This document shows, piece after piece, positions 46,830-58,683 of a stretch of DNA of 64,000 nt. The stretch comes from Ceratothoa steindachneri. Its lineage: Eukaryota > Arthropoda > Malacostraca > Isopoda > Cymothoidae. The position numbers were made by a program, and so were the translations under genes. The notes under the pieces were generated by a model. That model did not search any database, was not told the DNA's origin, and saw only the letters and a program-made list of their open reading frames with translations. The DNA lies in assembly GCA_963969495.1 (NCBI GenBank), contig OZ018318.1, positions 99,207,357 through 99,271,356 on the forward strand, given 5' to 3'. Each line of letters opens with the position of its first letter. Positions within the stretch are counted from its first letter, which is position 1.

Positions 46830-47115
46830 TTACAATACATCTTTCGGCACGCAAGATTGCGAGACGTGCCTTATTTGGAGATCAAATTGTGATCTATAGT
46901 AACTCACAAAGCACAATGTGTACCATCAACCCAGTAAAATCTCTGCACTCCCTGGTTCGCAGTATCCGTGACGCTCCAGCTTCTGTCAACTAATAGGATA
47001 TCGAGAGTATATTCTGTTGGGTTCTTGGAAATGTAGGGATTGCAGGAAATGAGTCTACTGATGAAGGTGCCAAAAATACAGCAAGGAATGGACGACCAGT
47101 CCAAAGCTTTGCACT
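46830..47115 (+). pseudogene. LINE RNase H fragment
   Basis: In one frame IVIYSNSQSTMCTINPVKSL (about 46887-46945) matches the RNase H block I.SDSQ.AL.AI, with the catalytic Asp replaced by Asn. In a shifted frame WVLGNVGIAGNESTDEGAKN (about 47019-47080) matches WVPGHVGI.GNE.AD..AK, including the final acidic position. The domain would remove RNA from the hybrid during retrotransposition. Both the Asp to Asn change and the frameshift indicate a dead copy. Confidence 0.82.
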
Positions 47116-47119
47116 TCTG

Positions 47120-50100
47120 CACTCTGACTGCAAGGTAGGGTATAAATCAGGTGAGCTCGTTCGGCTGCATGACAAAGAAGTTGTGATACCTCTGAAGAGA
47201 AAAAGTTGCATGCCATTACACCTGACATTTTTCGTGATAGCTTGACTGATTCAAGTCGTTTTCCTTTGCTCTTCTTAACCTTGCTGTGACAAATGCTTGA
47301 TTCACCAGAGTTTCAGGCATATTTTGCCTAATTGCCAAGCCTGAGAATTGCATTGTTGGCGTTACTTCTTCTGATACTGGGACGCACGGGGTCGCTATCG
47401 CTTGTCCCTTGTACTCAGGGGCGTGGGTTCCAGCACCCTTGATCCTGGATCAATAACTTTTTTTGAGGTGGAGGAAGCAAGCTTCTTCCATGGTATCTAG
47501 CTATTTGATGCTGATCGTACGTTTTGGTTCCTTAAAAGGGCGTGTATCCTTTGGCACCTGAGCGTTCTTTTTCCTCTTTTTTTTCTCTTATTTGGTTTTA
47601 TGCTTCCTTTTTAATTTATTTAGCCTTTTTGTAGGATAAAAGATAATGAAAATAAATGCGTAATTTTGGCGTCTATTCCTTAAAATAAAAAAAATCGAAC
47701 ACAATTGCTTATAGACAAGAAAATGAAGGAATGAAACAGATTTACCTGAGCACTTGGAGAGTCTAGATGGGTTCCATTTCCAAGCATTTGCCTCTCGAAG
47801 AAAAAAGTAGTCTATTACTCTAAATTTTGTTCCAATTATTCTCTGTGATGTTAAATCGTTTAAGAATTTGTTCTCAGTAATTCTGAAATCTCATTTCGAC
47901 GTCGACTAGTTGCGTGTGTGTGTGTGTGTTTGTCAGGAGAAGGTCTCTATATTTGGCCCTTGTTTGCTGTTAAGTAAGCTCTTTCTTGTGATGTTACATC
48001 ACTTATTTTATTCTTCTCATTAATTAATGATCAAAAAGTTTCATAACAAACGCATACAACGACTCGTATGCAACAATTTGAAAATATTTTGATACTAAAG
48101 GCCTTCACTGACTGCAAGCAGGAATTATAGGGGATAACCAGATATAAGATATTCGTTTATTTTATACTTGGTCTTTGAAAATTATTTTTTAGGGATTTGT
48201 ATACATAATTAAAAAGCTAAAGATATTATTTTCTAGAGTGAATTTAAACTCTAAATTAAAACATTATTTTGCGTAATAAGTTTAGCTTATGCTCTTGAGT
48301 TTAAGTGGCTTCATTTACTAAAATGAGGTCATAACTTTGTTTCCCGACATTATAGAGAGCATAAACGCACGAGATAAAAGATAATCTGTTTTTGAAGAAT
48401 GGTTATAGTTTGTGAATATATAATCAAGCGGATAGATAACAGAAAAGGGGCTATTTCTGAAATAAGAAGTTAGGCAATTAAATGATTAATTAGGGCTACT
48501 AACGTAATAGCTATTACATGATTTCTATTATCCTAACAATTTTTAATTGATCCGAAATGCAATAAGATCCTAAGAGCTCATGTAATTACTTAACTATTTC
48601 CGTTCTCATTTAGTGTTTGTTGATCGCACATTACAAAGAACTACTATTTCTTAGTGTCATGCAGCTTGCTCGAATTAATGTACTCATTAATTATATCCGA
48701 ATAATAATTTCTTGCCTTTGCTTGTTTTTCTCCCCAATCCATTGCTCGGCCCAATTAACAGTTTGAGCTCTTATATAACTTGGGTAAACACGGGAATTGA
48801 GGATTATCTTTCTGGACTAATGATGATTGACTATGAATATGGATGATCAGGTAATATAAACAAGGCTGTTATTGGGAGGAGTTTAGTAACTGCGAGTTTT
48901 TGTAAAATGTAATGAATTGGGAGTGGAAGAATATTTAGATAATAAATATAAGAGTAATCATGAGTTAATGGATTCGCCTCTATAACATTGAGTATTATTA
49001 TATTTTAGTCATCTTTCTGGTCTTTACCTCCGAAAATTAACTACTTGGCCTATGTTCTTGGCACACATTTTCATTTTCCTTAACTTTGCAACTGTCCTTA
49101 CTTGATAAACTTTGCAATGGGTAATCATCCTTTTCCCTATATTTTTAAAATAATAAGAAAATAAACAAATTGCCATCCATGCCTCAGTGCCATAGAATGA
49201 AAAAAAATGTAAAATAATCTGAAAAGCACATTTCCTTTCCCCTCTATATGCACTTCAGCTGTTAGTTCTGTCATAGCATTTTCTTTTTGACATTCACAAA
49301 CTTCATTTATGATGGCGATCAGGGCTACTTTTGTCTTCTTGTCGGGATTTCTGCCCCGCAGCAAATGAACCCCAACTATCCCCCATCACACAAATAAACA
49401 CGTTTACATAAAGCTCCCAAGCAAACTAATTAGTTATTATAGAGGATTCTCAACGCATTACCTAAATTCCTAGTACAATGTCCTTTAACCATAATACAAA
49501 ATTTAGTAACCTTGTTTTAGGAAGGAAAAATATTGTTCTTCCTAAAATAAATGCTAATAAAATAATAGGGACTGATATGGTGTGCCATGCAAATTGAAGG
49601 AAGCGAAATTAATTTGGGAATAGTCGTGATGCGATAGTTTCATTGTTTATAGAAAAGCTCCACGATCTTTGTAACTTTATATAAACTATATATGAAATTG
49701 TTCATATCATCGGTGCTGCGCTGATAGGGAAATTAAACGGCTCGTTTGAGAACGTCAGCCTGGTTGCGGAGGTGAAGATGACTTTAGTTCATATTAAGAT
49801 AGAGAATGAATGATGTGAAAGTGTGAGTGCATTGGCGGCTTATAGTCTTTCTTTTCTTTTTTTTTTGCCCCAAAGCTAAGAAGCGTTTTCTAATTAATAG
49901 CTGATACGTAAGCACTCCCGAGTCATGGATTGTGTCAATCCCAACAAGCAAAAAGGAGACCCTAAACCTGACGCAAATTTTCAAAAAATAAAAATATTTC
50001 CTTGCAAAGCATTTGCAGACTAATCAAGCTAGCTTTTTTAAATTGCGACATTTTAGAATCATTCGTCTGCTTGAATCAATTAGCAAAGACAAAATAAGCA

Positions 50101-50485
50101 AATATCCAAGAAAATTGACTAGTTCTAAACACAAAATGGTTTTCAATAAAACAAACTGACCAGTAGACGTGATCTACATGGATCTTTAAAAACCTCTGAT
50201 GAAGTGCTACGTCGGCAACTGAAAATATACCAAATTTTTCACTTTTCTGCTAACTCCGACCTGACATATGTCTTTTACTGTTTGGGGGTTGCTGATCTCA
50301 AATATCACATTGGATTTTGCGTATAAGGTGATTTTTTTCTCAAATCTAGCACACTTTTGATGATTCACCACTGAAGTGTACTCGATTATAGGGATTTTCT
50401 CAATCTCAAAATATTATTTTATTTATAATGCTGTTTACTGATAATTATATAACAATAAAAAAAATGATAGAAAGCATACGGTTGA
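47120..50485. other. Gene-free AT-rich stretch
   Basis: About 3.3 kb with no convincing coding frame, transposon motif or long repeat. It includes a short (TG)n at about 47910-47930. The antisense frame 49364-49137 shows no family resemblance. Some of the first 500 bp may be the 3' untranslated part of the LINE relic. Confidence 0.45.
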
Positions 50486-50489
50486 TATC

Positions 50490-51075
50490 TTCTTAAGAAG
50501 GTCTTCCAGGAAATTGACTCGTCACATGAAACCATTCCTGTGCCTCGAGTTTGTAGGCGGCAAACACAGTTACCGAACGTACCCTATCAGACAGCGGATG
50601 AATATTACCGCCGATCTATGTCCCGTCACTGACCAGGTGTTTTCTGAGCTGCGAAGCTGGTTCAGAGAGGACACTATTCCGGTCGTCTTCAATATGTAAC
50701 ATCTGCTCTGCGCGGCATCCACGGAGATGTTGCTCATTTACCGTAGGAAGTCAAATTCTATTAGGCTGATTTCGAGGCCTTGAGCATCGTCAAGGCGGAT
50801 GGAGAGCGCTGGGGTTCTCTAACAATCAAGTTTGACTCCATGGGAGAGATTCATGTCCACGCCCAGACCCTAATGCATCCGAACCTGGCCAGACTCTTCC
50901 AAGTTCTGATCACTCTCTTAGTTTCGAGCTTGGAGACAGGGCGTTCATTATCGAGCCTAAAATGACTGAAAACGTACTTAATAAATAGCATGGATCAGGA
51001 ACGCCTCAATAGCCTGGCGCTGATCGATCGATGTACAGAACGATATTGATGTTAGAATTGACAGCTTAATCAATG
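50490..51075 (+). mobile_element. hAT transposase C-terminal relic, second family
   Basis: The plus strand, in several frames, shows IPVPRVCRRQTQLPNVPYQT and ADEYYRRSM (about 50535-50625), a block common before the C-terminal region of ZMYM/52-kDa-repressor-type hAT proteins. Then AELRSWFRE-like sequence (50660); LMHPNLARLFQVLITLLVSS followed by ERSFSSL-like GRSLSSLK (about 50868-50962), the dimerisation motif with ERS changed; and MDQERLNSLALI (about 50990-51025). It is distinct from the hAT element at 14-17.5 kb, whose motif reads IPASVASAERS. Truncated at the left; the right end lies before the (TA)n array. Confidence 0.75.
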
Positions 51076-51170
51076 TATTTGCCCAAACGAGTATGAGGAT
51101 GATGTTCATGTGAAATACTTTGACCAATGTGTTTTGGATGTTGTTATTGACCCTTTCACACACATTGATG

Positions 51171-51173
<3 letters not shown>

Positions 51174-51240
<67 letters not shown>
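51174..51240. repeat. (TA)n microsatellite
   Basis: About 33 TA units, followed directly by a PLE-terminus-like segment. Confidence 0.97.
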
Positions 51241-51340
51241 GCAAAAAATCACACAGGGAAATGAAATGCAGATTCAAAGTACTTTCAAACTTTTTGAGTT
51301 CATTATCAAAGAAAGAAGAAAAGATTTTACAAAGCTGGTA
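51241..51340 (+). mobile_element. PLE terminal fragment related to PLE 2 ends
   Basis: AATCACACAGGGAAATGAAA, then CAAAGTACTTTCAAAC and GAGTTCATTATCAAAGAA, align in order with the PLE 2 terminal sequence (ATTAACCCACAGGAAAATGAAA, CCAAGCACTTTCGACC, AAGTTCATTTTCGAGGAA). As at PLE 2, the (TA)n array abuts the same end of the sequence. No PLE coding sequence follows. Confidence 0.6.
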
Positions 51341-51489
51341 TATACTCGTATATGAGATACAGCAGGTGAATTTTCCGCCCATGTACAACAAAAGGGCACA
51401 AAAAAGAGAAATATTATCAAAGACGGATATGAAGTATAAAACCAAATATATAAGGTTTACTTCCAGAAATTCCAACTGTGAGCACAGAA

Positions 51490-52070
51490 TATAGACATTT
51501 AGGTCACTAAGATAAATGCATACACACCTAATTGTGAATACATAAAAATAAACGAGAGAATAATTAATGAATTAAAGGGCTAAGATGTAAAATGGACAAT
51601 TTCGTTATAAATAAGCCTTTTAATAACAGGGTCCAATTTAAAGAAGCCGGGGGATATATTAAAATTAGGCAAGGAATTAATGAATGAGCATTGTGGAAGA
51701 ATGAATATAACGAGAACAAGCAGACGCTAGTTTGTTTATACAGCATCAACCGTTACGTTCCACATGGACCAAGACTCCCCCTCCCCCCACTAATTTCCTC
51801 GCTACCCCAAGACCCTTCGAAGTCGCTCGCAAAGAAGGATTTCGGTCAGCAGATTCCGTAATTTACGAAACTGGTGGTGTAGTCCGTTAATATAAACATA
51901 GAAAGGTGTGTGAGCCTTTAGAATGAAAATCTTGCTGCCTAAGGCTTGGTCGGCAGCAAATCTATGAACAGGCTCACTCTTCTCTCCGACTGTTTTTTGT
52001 CCATTTTCGCTAAATAGACGAAATCTCACCTTCCTCGTGCATAAACCTGAAGGAGCGAAGTGTCCTAGCG
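51490..52070. other. Unassigned DNA
   Basis: The short antisense frame 52029-51802 (LFSENGQKTVGEKSEPVHRF) might belong to the retroelement LTR that follows, but no family was recognised. Confidence 0.3.
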
Positions 52071-52079
52071 TTGAAAATT

Positions 52080-52360
52080 TATGCTCAAGGAGAGTGGCTT
52101 AACTGTGGGCTAGTAAGGGTTTGCCCCTCCTAAACTCCCTCGACTCCCCTCCCCCCAGGGGAAAATCGACGTATATATAGTGCAATCTTAAGATAGTTAG
52201 AGAAGAAGCCATGTAGCAATTGATAGAAGAAGACGAGTTTCTGAGTCAAACAGGAAATAAAGAAGATACTTGGAACCGAGCGGGACTTAGCCTCCCGAGT
52301 CTGTTCCTTTGGTCGCTTAGAAGAGCAGACCAGTGGTATCGAGAGTAACTCTCATACCAT
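52080..52360 (+). mobile_element. LTR-like block with primer-site-like sequence
   Basis: GTATATATAGTGCAATC (about 52171) is a TATA context; AGGAAATAAAGAAG (about 52251) is a polyadenylation-like site. After ACCAG comes TGGTATCGAGAGTAACTC (52333-52350), similar to a primer-binding site (many LTR elements have TGGTATCAGAG). The order is that of a 5' LTR followed by its leader, though gag is not recognisable downstream. The ends were not resolved. Confidence 0.45.
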
Positions 52361-53225
52361 TCTCGTCCAGAGAAAATCCCGTATCTCAGTTTTCTGAAAA
52401 AAAACATAGATACCCCTCACTATTGAGGAATACCAAAGTGAATTCCCATTCGAGAAAAGATTCACATCTTGGTTAAGTCTCATCATTAAAAAGCCACAAT
52501 TGGTAACACAGGGATCGGGATAACTTCCATTCATCCAAGATCCCCTCACTTACATCATCAAGTCGAGAGAAGCATCGTCACACGCCTCCAACTAACCCCA
52601 GGAGAAGCATCAGCTGTTTTCCCGAAGCACCTCCTCACGCTAGCCTGACTTCAGCGAGGAAGTCTCCAGTCCAACTCGCTCCAAATTATCTCAGCGAGGA
52701 GGCTCACTTTCAAGGTCACCCAACTGTCGACACACTCTATGTTAAAGGTAAAACCAATACAAAATTGATTCATTTTTGTTATTTCCCATTACTTGCAAAA
52801 GTGTATTCGTAACAAAACTATTTCAATTTGGTAGTCGTACACCAGACTATTTCAATTTCAAATGACTTAAAAACTATCATTAATTGAACTTAAATCTTGT
52901 GTATTAGAAGAGATTTTTCCGTCAAACATCTCGCATTACTCATTTTTAGTGCTAATTTTTATTAGACCCTCTTGCTAAAGATTTAATATTCGTTCTTTTA
53001 TGTGATTAAAAGTATATTTTGTCGGAATTGTTTAATTATATCCTCGAACGCAGCAAATGGCAATAGATATATAATAATACGAAGCCTCCCTGGTTAAAGA
53101 ATTAAATTAGAGCCTTCTTAGAGAAAAGTGGAACGGATTAACTCATGTACGAATCAAATGTACATACGTACTTGGCCGTAAACCACAACAAGTATTCAAC
53201 AATATTTCTTTGAATAAAGTCATCA
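52360..53225. other. Unassigned DNA after the LTR-like block
   Basis: It includes a GC-richer part (52560-52740) with no recognisable gag motif, then AT-rich DNA. Confidence 0.3.
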
Positions 53226-53229
53226 GATT

Positions 53230-54229
53230 TTTAAATATATTTAGCCGAATTCCAATTGATAGGGTGACTGTTTTCAGATAAATGTACAAAGAAAGCAGTA
53301 CTGCTATCCCCCCTCCTAATATTGTTTTTATGTGTCGTCAAGCGTACATTTATTATTTACCAGTTTGCCCAAAGTATTGCTTAGGGCAAACTGAACAATC
53401 GACACAATAAACCACCCGTATACAATTGTTATTATTATGAATCAGCATTTTGCACATGGTCGACTGATACTTGAATATGACAGAAATATTTAACTTATTC
53501 AAGAGGCGGGGAAGCAAGAAAAAGGACTCAGAAAACGGTAAAACAAGGGAGTTCTTAAAATTATATGCGGGAGGGATTTCAGCTCTGTAAGAGGATTTTT
53601 TTGCCAAATCTACGCATCCTGCAAGAAACTTTTGAGGGTACCAAAGATTGTTACCTATTTCAAAGATCTTGGAAATCTCAAGATCCAAGAATTCCGGGCT
53701 GGCGACCTGCAACCCCCGAAGAAACATTGTAATACAAACTGTTGGACTTTATCATTACGACCTGAATAAAAATTAATAAAAGAACCAGCGTTGGTAGGCT
53801 TAGAATAGACGGAAAATAAAAATCCAGAATGGGTCCTATGAATAAGTAAATCTAAGAACGGGAGGACACCATTTTGTTCGAGTTCAAGGGTAAATTTAAT
53901 AGAGGGAACCACAGAATTGAGTTCAGTAAGAAAACCATTAACATCATTAGAAGAAGGCCACAAACAAATAATATCGTCTATATATCTGAATCAAACACGG
54001 GGAAAATCGATAATGGTGGCGAGTAAGTTAATTTTAAAAATTCCATATATATATTGGAAAGAACAGGAGATAAGCAATTTCCCATAGCCAAACCAAACTT
54101 TTGAAGGTAAAATATAACATTAAAAGAAGACTTATAGTTTTTTGTACACATTGAGATGAGTTCAATGAAAATATTAACTGGCAAAGTAATATCAAAGTTA
54201 CGCAATTTATCACTAAGGAAGGGGAAAAG
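53230..54229 (-). mobile_element. Penelope-like element 3, 5'-truncated, minus strand
   Basis: Reading leftwards from the junction at about 54229: FPFLSDKLRNFDITLPVNIF, then KFGLAMGNCLSPVLSNIYME (54205-53978), RYIDDIICLWPSSNDV (about 53985-53940; catalytic YIDD intact), LPFLDLLIHRTHSGFLFSVY (about 53880-53810), the thumb (53727-53540), and the GIY-YIG start VVYCVDCSVCPKQYFGQTGK (about 53415-53353), followed by a degenerate end near 53230. One shift separates the MGNCLSP piece from the YIDD piece. It is closely related to PLE 2 but less damaged in the active site. Confidence 0.88.
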
Positions 54230-54395
54230 CTCCCATATTAAAAACAGTTACGACCTTATTGAAAAACTCAACTCCATCCCTTACTCTAATAACTTTTCCC
54301 TTGTTAGTTTTGATATTTGTTCTCCTTTTACTAAAGTGCCTGTTAACGAACATTTCCCCTTCCTTAGTGATAAATTGCGTAACTTTGATATTCCC
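54184..54395. repeat. Short inverted repeat at the PLE head-to-head junction
   Basis: AATATCAAAGTTACGCAATT and the following ~25 bp (54187-54229) recur as reverse complement at about 54350-54393. Both encode LSDKLRNFD, once in each PLE copy. Confidence 0.85.
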
Positions 54396-54750
54396 TTGCC
54401 AACATATTTAAAAATATGTTGTGTAAAGGTTCTGTTTTCCCTAACTTGCGGTATAAAATGCAGTTTTCCAAAAGATATTTCGGGTAACATAGATTAAAGT
54501 CAATCTTTACTTTTACCTTACTATGATAATTTCTTGTATGCAGTACCAATGTTAAAACAACTTAATATAGGTGTAATTTTTAAATACAATCATACATTAA
54601 AAAATATATTAATAAAACACAGCCCAAGTAACGATAATAATGTAATATATAGTATGCATTGTTTGGATTGCAATTTATTCTATGTAGGTCAAACTTCTAA
54701 AAATATATCTGTAAGAATTAAGCAACATCAAAATGCAGTATCTAAGTGAT
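54230..54750 (+). mobile_element. Penelope-like element 4, truncated and internally deleted, plus strand
   Basis: Starts abruptly at SHIKNSYDLIEKLNSIPYSN (54231), runs through LVSFDICSPFTKVPVNEHFP (motif A) and LSDKLRNFDIPLPTYLKI, then after a stop near 54490 jumps to VPMLKQLNIGVIFKYNHTLK and VIYSMHCLDCNLFYVGQTSK followed by NISVRIKQHQ (54534-54749), a well-preserved GIY-YIG start. The YxDD, thumb and intervening parts are missing. It is joined head to head with PLE 3. Confidence 0.88.
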
Positions 54751-55840
54751 ATTAAAATAGTGCTTTAACCGTCGACAGACCAAAGATGGGTCACTAGATT
54801 AACTGGTCAAAAGAAGATACCACAATGCATATAAATTGTTTTATTAACAGAAATATCTTTGAATCGTTCCTAATCTCCAGCACAAAGGAGAGAAATGTAA
54901 ATATAAGCCCCGATTTGTTTTACTTAGATCTAGTCCTATCTTTCTTTCTCAAATCAGTTGTTTTGTATAAATACGGTGTCTCTCTAGTTGATAAACCATT
55001 GTGAGTTTTAAAATGTTAAGACAACCAAAGTACTACCTACAATCAATCTTTCCTTTTCCCTACGTGGTATATACAAATATTTATAATTATTAACGTGTTA
55101 CCTCTCGTGACTTTTACTTATATATATATACGGCACATTTTTACGATATTTTAAATCAATGTGCAACAATACTTTTCCTCACAATGTTAAAAAAATGGAG
55201 AACGATACCATATATACATGTAATTTATTGCAGTCATTCCACCACCCCTGTCACGAAGACGTATCCGGACAGTTTTAACACTTGCGACTGTTGCTATGCA
55301 CAACGGAAATCCCTTTAATCTAATATATTTTAATGGTTCTGTTCCAAAATAGGATAGATTGTATAAAATAATTAATTACCTTCTATGTAAAGACCAAGTC
55401 ATATTTGAGTTCAGCGCTCCCAAATTAGTAGAAAAAAGTCTCGGATACACGTCAGCATAAATTGTGTTAACTAGTGTTATAAAGTTTGAAAGTCACGGTA
55501 TCCACGGAAACTTGATCACATGTGTTAATTTATCCGAAAAAGTTCTGATAATTTGAAGGCGAGATAAAATTTAAACATACCTCTACAAAATCATAGAATG
55601 GTCACTTAAAATTGGAGATGGGCTCAGGATAAGATAGTGTAATCTTTTACATATCAGGAAGCCCACGAAATATTTAACTACACCATGTTATGAAAATCCT
55701 TGGGTAAGGTGGACACTAAAAAACACTTATGAGTCTACAATCCACAACGAATTAAAATTTTATAAGAAGTGCGTAAAATGGTGAAGAAGACACATAAAGT
55801 CTTTGGTTAAATCAAGAGAAGTTTTTACTACTAGACCCTG
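54751..55840. other. AT-rich DNA, nothing recognised
   Basis: The start may contain the 3' tail of PLE 4. No genes seen. Confidence 0.35.
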
Positions 55841-55845
55841 TACAG

Positions 55846-55880
55846 GGTGTCCCACAAGCCACGCACCTTAGGAGAAAAAC
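55846..55880 (+). mobile_element. Mariner-superfamily TIR-like end
   Basis: TACAGGGTGTCCCACAAGCC (55847) is the TACAGGGTG-type terminus also seen at 24425 and 28702. No transposase or partner TIR was found in the following 700 bp, so it may be a non-autonomous or fragmentary copy. Confidence 0.4.
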
Positions 55881-56576
55881 TTTAAGATATAAAGTAAGAA
55901 ATAAAATATAAAAACATCGGTAAATTTTAAAGTGATATTATTTAAACTATAATAGAAAGTCATTAAAAAAATAAAAACTATAAAATTTAGATCGATTATA
56001 TTTATTTATTGCACTTCCTTTCGTCCACGCCCCGTCTCACGCGCCAGACCGGCATAAAATCGCTGATATAGAGTAGTCTCTCTCCAAATTTATGGTCACA
56101 GGGCTTCCCAAAGTAATATTTTCTAGAAGTATGTAAATGTAGGGAATATATAGGAAATTAATCTAATTATAGGACGAATTGTTCGAGAATACCAATTAAA
56201 AGGTGTATTTTCGACAATACCCGGGGGAAAAATCCTTTCATAATTATATCATTGTTGGCTCTATGGAAATTTCAAGGTGGCCAGGCAATGAATATAACAT
56301 AATTATAGACAAAATAAATAGAAATAAAATTGAAAATAAAGATGAGATGGAAAAGGAAAATAAGTTCTAATAACCGAAGACAGTCTTCCTGCAGGAAGAG
56401 GAAGTGTTAGAGTATTGTCAAAGTGACCCAGTATATATTGCAGAACCAAAATGATTTGATAATTTGCCTTTCTGAGAACGTCACGACCATTAGAGAATTT
56501 TAAAATGAAATATAAATGCTTCCTCTTTGATAAAAAATGTTCGTGGCATAAATCTGAACGACCCAATAAATTCTAA
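55880..56576. other. AT-rich DNA left of the palindrome
   Basis: No genes were recognised. It has no partner inside the window because the right arm of the palindrome is cut at 64000. Confidence 0.35.
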
Positions 56577-57379
56577 GTATTCAAATATTTGCTGCATTTC
56601 AAACCTTTTCATCAATGAATAATATTTTTTCTTATCTCCAATAAATTGCACCAGAAAATAGAAGCAAAAAAATGCAATTAATGCCTAGTGTATCGCTAAT
56701 CAATCAGCTTCCATGATATACTTCCTTTTCCATTTAAGAGCCCCATAAGTAGCGATAAATCAATTTATGATGCTTATAAAACCTTATTTTCCTTTCGAGG
56801 ACTTTGCCCATATTTCAGATATATCCCGTCGGGCTGAATTTGACTGTTTTGGTAACTTAGAGGAATTTCTAGTTTGTATTTAGAGAATTCATGAACCGAA
56901 TCGTATTACCGTTAAGAACGGTAATATGAAGGTATTCTGTCCTTCTGGCCCCCCCCCAAAAAAAAAAAAATCGCTCTTAAGCTAGTAACTAAATCAAGAT
57001 TTGGGGATAACCTTGCCTTTAAAGTGACACAATGTTTTATATTGGATTTGGAATCATTAAGTCTTATAGATTAAGAAACTTAAGGGTTTGTGTGTAAGCT
57101 GACTGTTAATTTTGGGGGTATCTCCTCTGCTTTTTTTTAATTATTTTCCCCACATTGATTTATCGTTTTCTTTCAATTGTTGTATATATACTATATTTAT
57201 CATCTACTTTAACATACCTTGGTTGTTTAAAAAAAATGAGATATTTCTTTGTTTGTGTTTGTCAGTGAAGTAGTCTAAAAAAACCATTATCTGTGTATAA
57301 TGCAGAGATTAGCTACTGCAGAGAATAACTACCAATTGAGAGATATTAATCTGAAAATATCTGTGAACAGTTTCACTTA

Positions 57380-58400
57380 CAATTACTGTGTGTTCACAAT
57401 ACTCTAAATCCCATCTCAAAAAGACCCTCAAGAGAGACATTACCCATGATTCGACTAAACAAAAACGCCAATACCGATCAGATAATCGCGTATTTGACAT
57501 TAAGACAAGACGCAGTATCTGTTTTTTCGTGATGTGCGTGAATTCAGCAAGAAGAATCCTAACTCAATGAAGAGAATGGTACTGTGTAGAACTGCTAGTC
57601 GTCCACACTAAAAATCGTTCTAAGTAACAATAGTTAGTATTTGTATTACGCGCGGCGATCCGTTAGATATCAAAATCATTGTAAAGGTGGAAGGCGCCAT
57701 CAGCGATTGACATGACATAGAGGCCAGTTATCATTCTCTTCGCAGAACCCAATTCTTGGCAGAAAAATCAGTGCATCACAAATCAGCAGATGATGCAGTA
57801 CAGTCTCATATAGATGAAAATCTGCCTCGAACAAGAAATTCTTCTGACGTTTTCAAACTTTATGTAAACTACGGAGGCATTGAGCTGTCATAAAATATAT
57901 TTTGGATGGGGTTACGCAGCACCTATCTAGTTATAATACACCTCTAAAGCACTTCCGTCCCCTATGAATTGTACTCAAAGAACTCCAACGTGGCCTAGTT
58001 AAAAGCACTCTGGTAGACATGCTGATTAAGCCATCCCTACTGATGATGCTATTTATTTGTGCTGAAAAGGAAGCCAACTAAGTCCTTCCCTTACTTGTTT
58101 TGGAGTATATGATAAATTACCTTATGCCTGATCGACATCAAAATAGGCTATACTTTTGGTCTAAAACATTACTATCAGTTGATATGCTCGAGATGATCAT
58201 GAAAGGTGATCGTGTCTCTCGTCACATTCCTGAAATTTGGAATTGCATGAGGACAAACATAATGATTGAAACCATCTTAATGTGTTATGCAAAGGGACCG
58301 AATAGACTCACAGGTTTCACATAAAAATCTAGGTCCATAAAAACGTGCGCCCTATGTCTACACATTTGTGGCTGCTAGAGAACCAAAGATTCCTGAAGAG
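57380..58400 (+). pseudogene. Unrecognised protein-like relic in the left palindrome arm
   Basis: Several frames look protein-like in series: QKRQYRSDNRVFDIKTRR (57388-57570), FKLYVNYGGIELS (about 57855-57893), and a 74-codon frame (58100-58324) with EYMINYLMPDRHQNRLYFWS, SRHIPEIWNCMRTNIMIETI and CYAKGPNRLTGFT, followed in another frame by IKTCALCLHICGC. The order suggests one long, decayed, transposon-carried protein, but I do not recognise the family. The piece at 58100-58324 has no signal peptide or membrane segment. The identical copy lies at 62479-62255 on the minus strand. Confidence 0.4.
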
Positions 58401-58580
58401 TGGCAGAAAATTGAGCGAAACATCTGACCCAACATAGGCTAAAGTATACAAAAACGCATAAAAGGGGGTTTAAAAGCAAACGGAGTACACATCAAGTATT
58501 AATTATTGATAAAATATACGCAAAGATGTTTACTTGTATTATGTTAATGTTGAGGAATAGGTTATCTCCCAAGACAATAC

Positions 58581-58683
<103 letters not shown>

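Larger units (their letters stand above)
45150..47115 (+). mobile_element. Non-LTR retrotransposon relic with endonuclease and RNase H but no RT
   Basis: Pieces of an I/Jockey-type LINE lie in order on the plus strand: the APE endonuclease start LQWNCFGIWTSWDKLEMLIS (about 45162-45225), the endonuclease end HGSDQFPIKISF (about 45675-45715), and an RNase H domain at 46840-47110. The RT that should lie between them is missing; 46010-46620 holds unrecognised sequence. This is therefore an internally rearranged or deleted copy. Elements with RNase H after the RT belong to the I superfamily or to related groups. Confidence 0.72.

Noticed and set aside
57768..57797. TGCATCA...TGATGCA small hairpin in the palindrome arm
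   Set aside because: Short and imperfect; expected by chance in a 64-kb AT-rich window.
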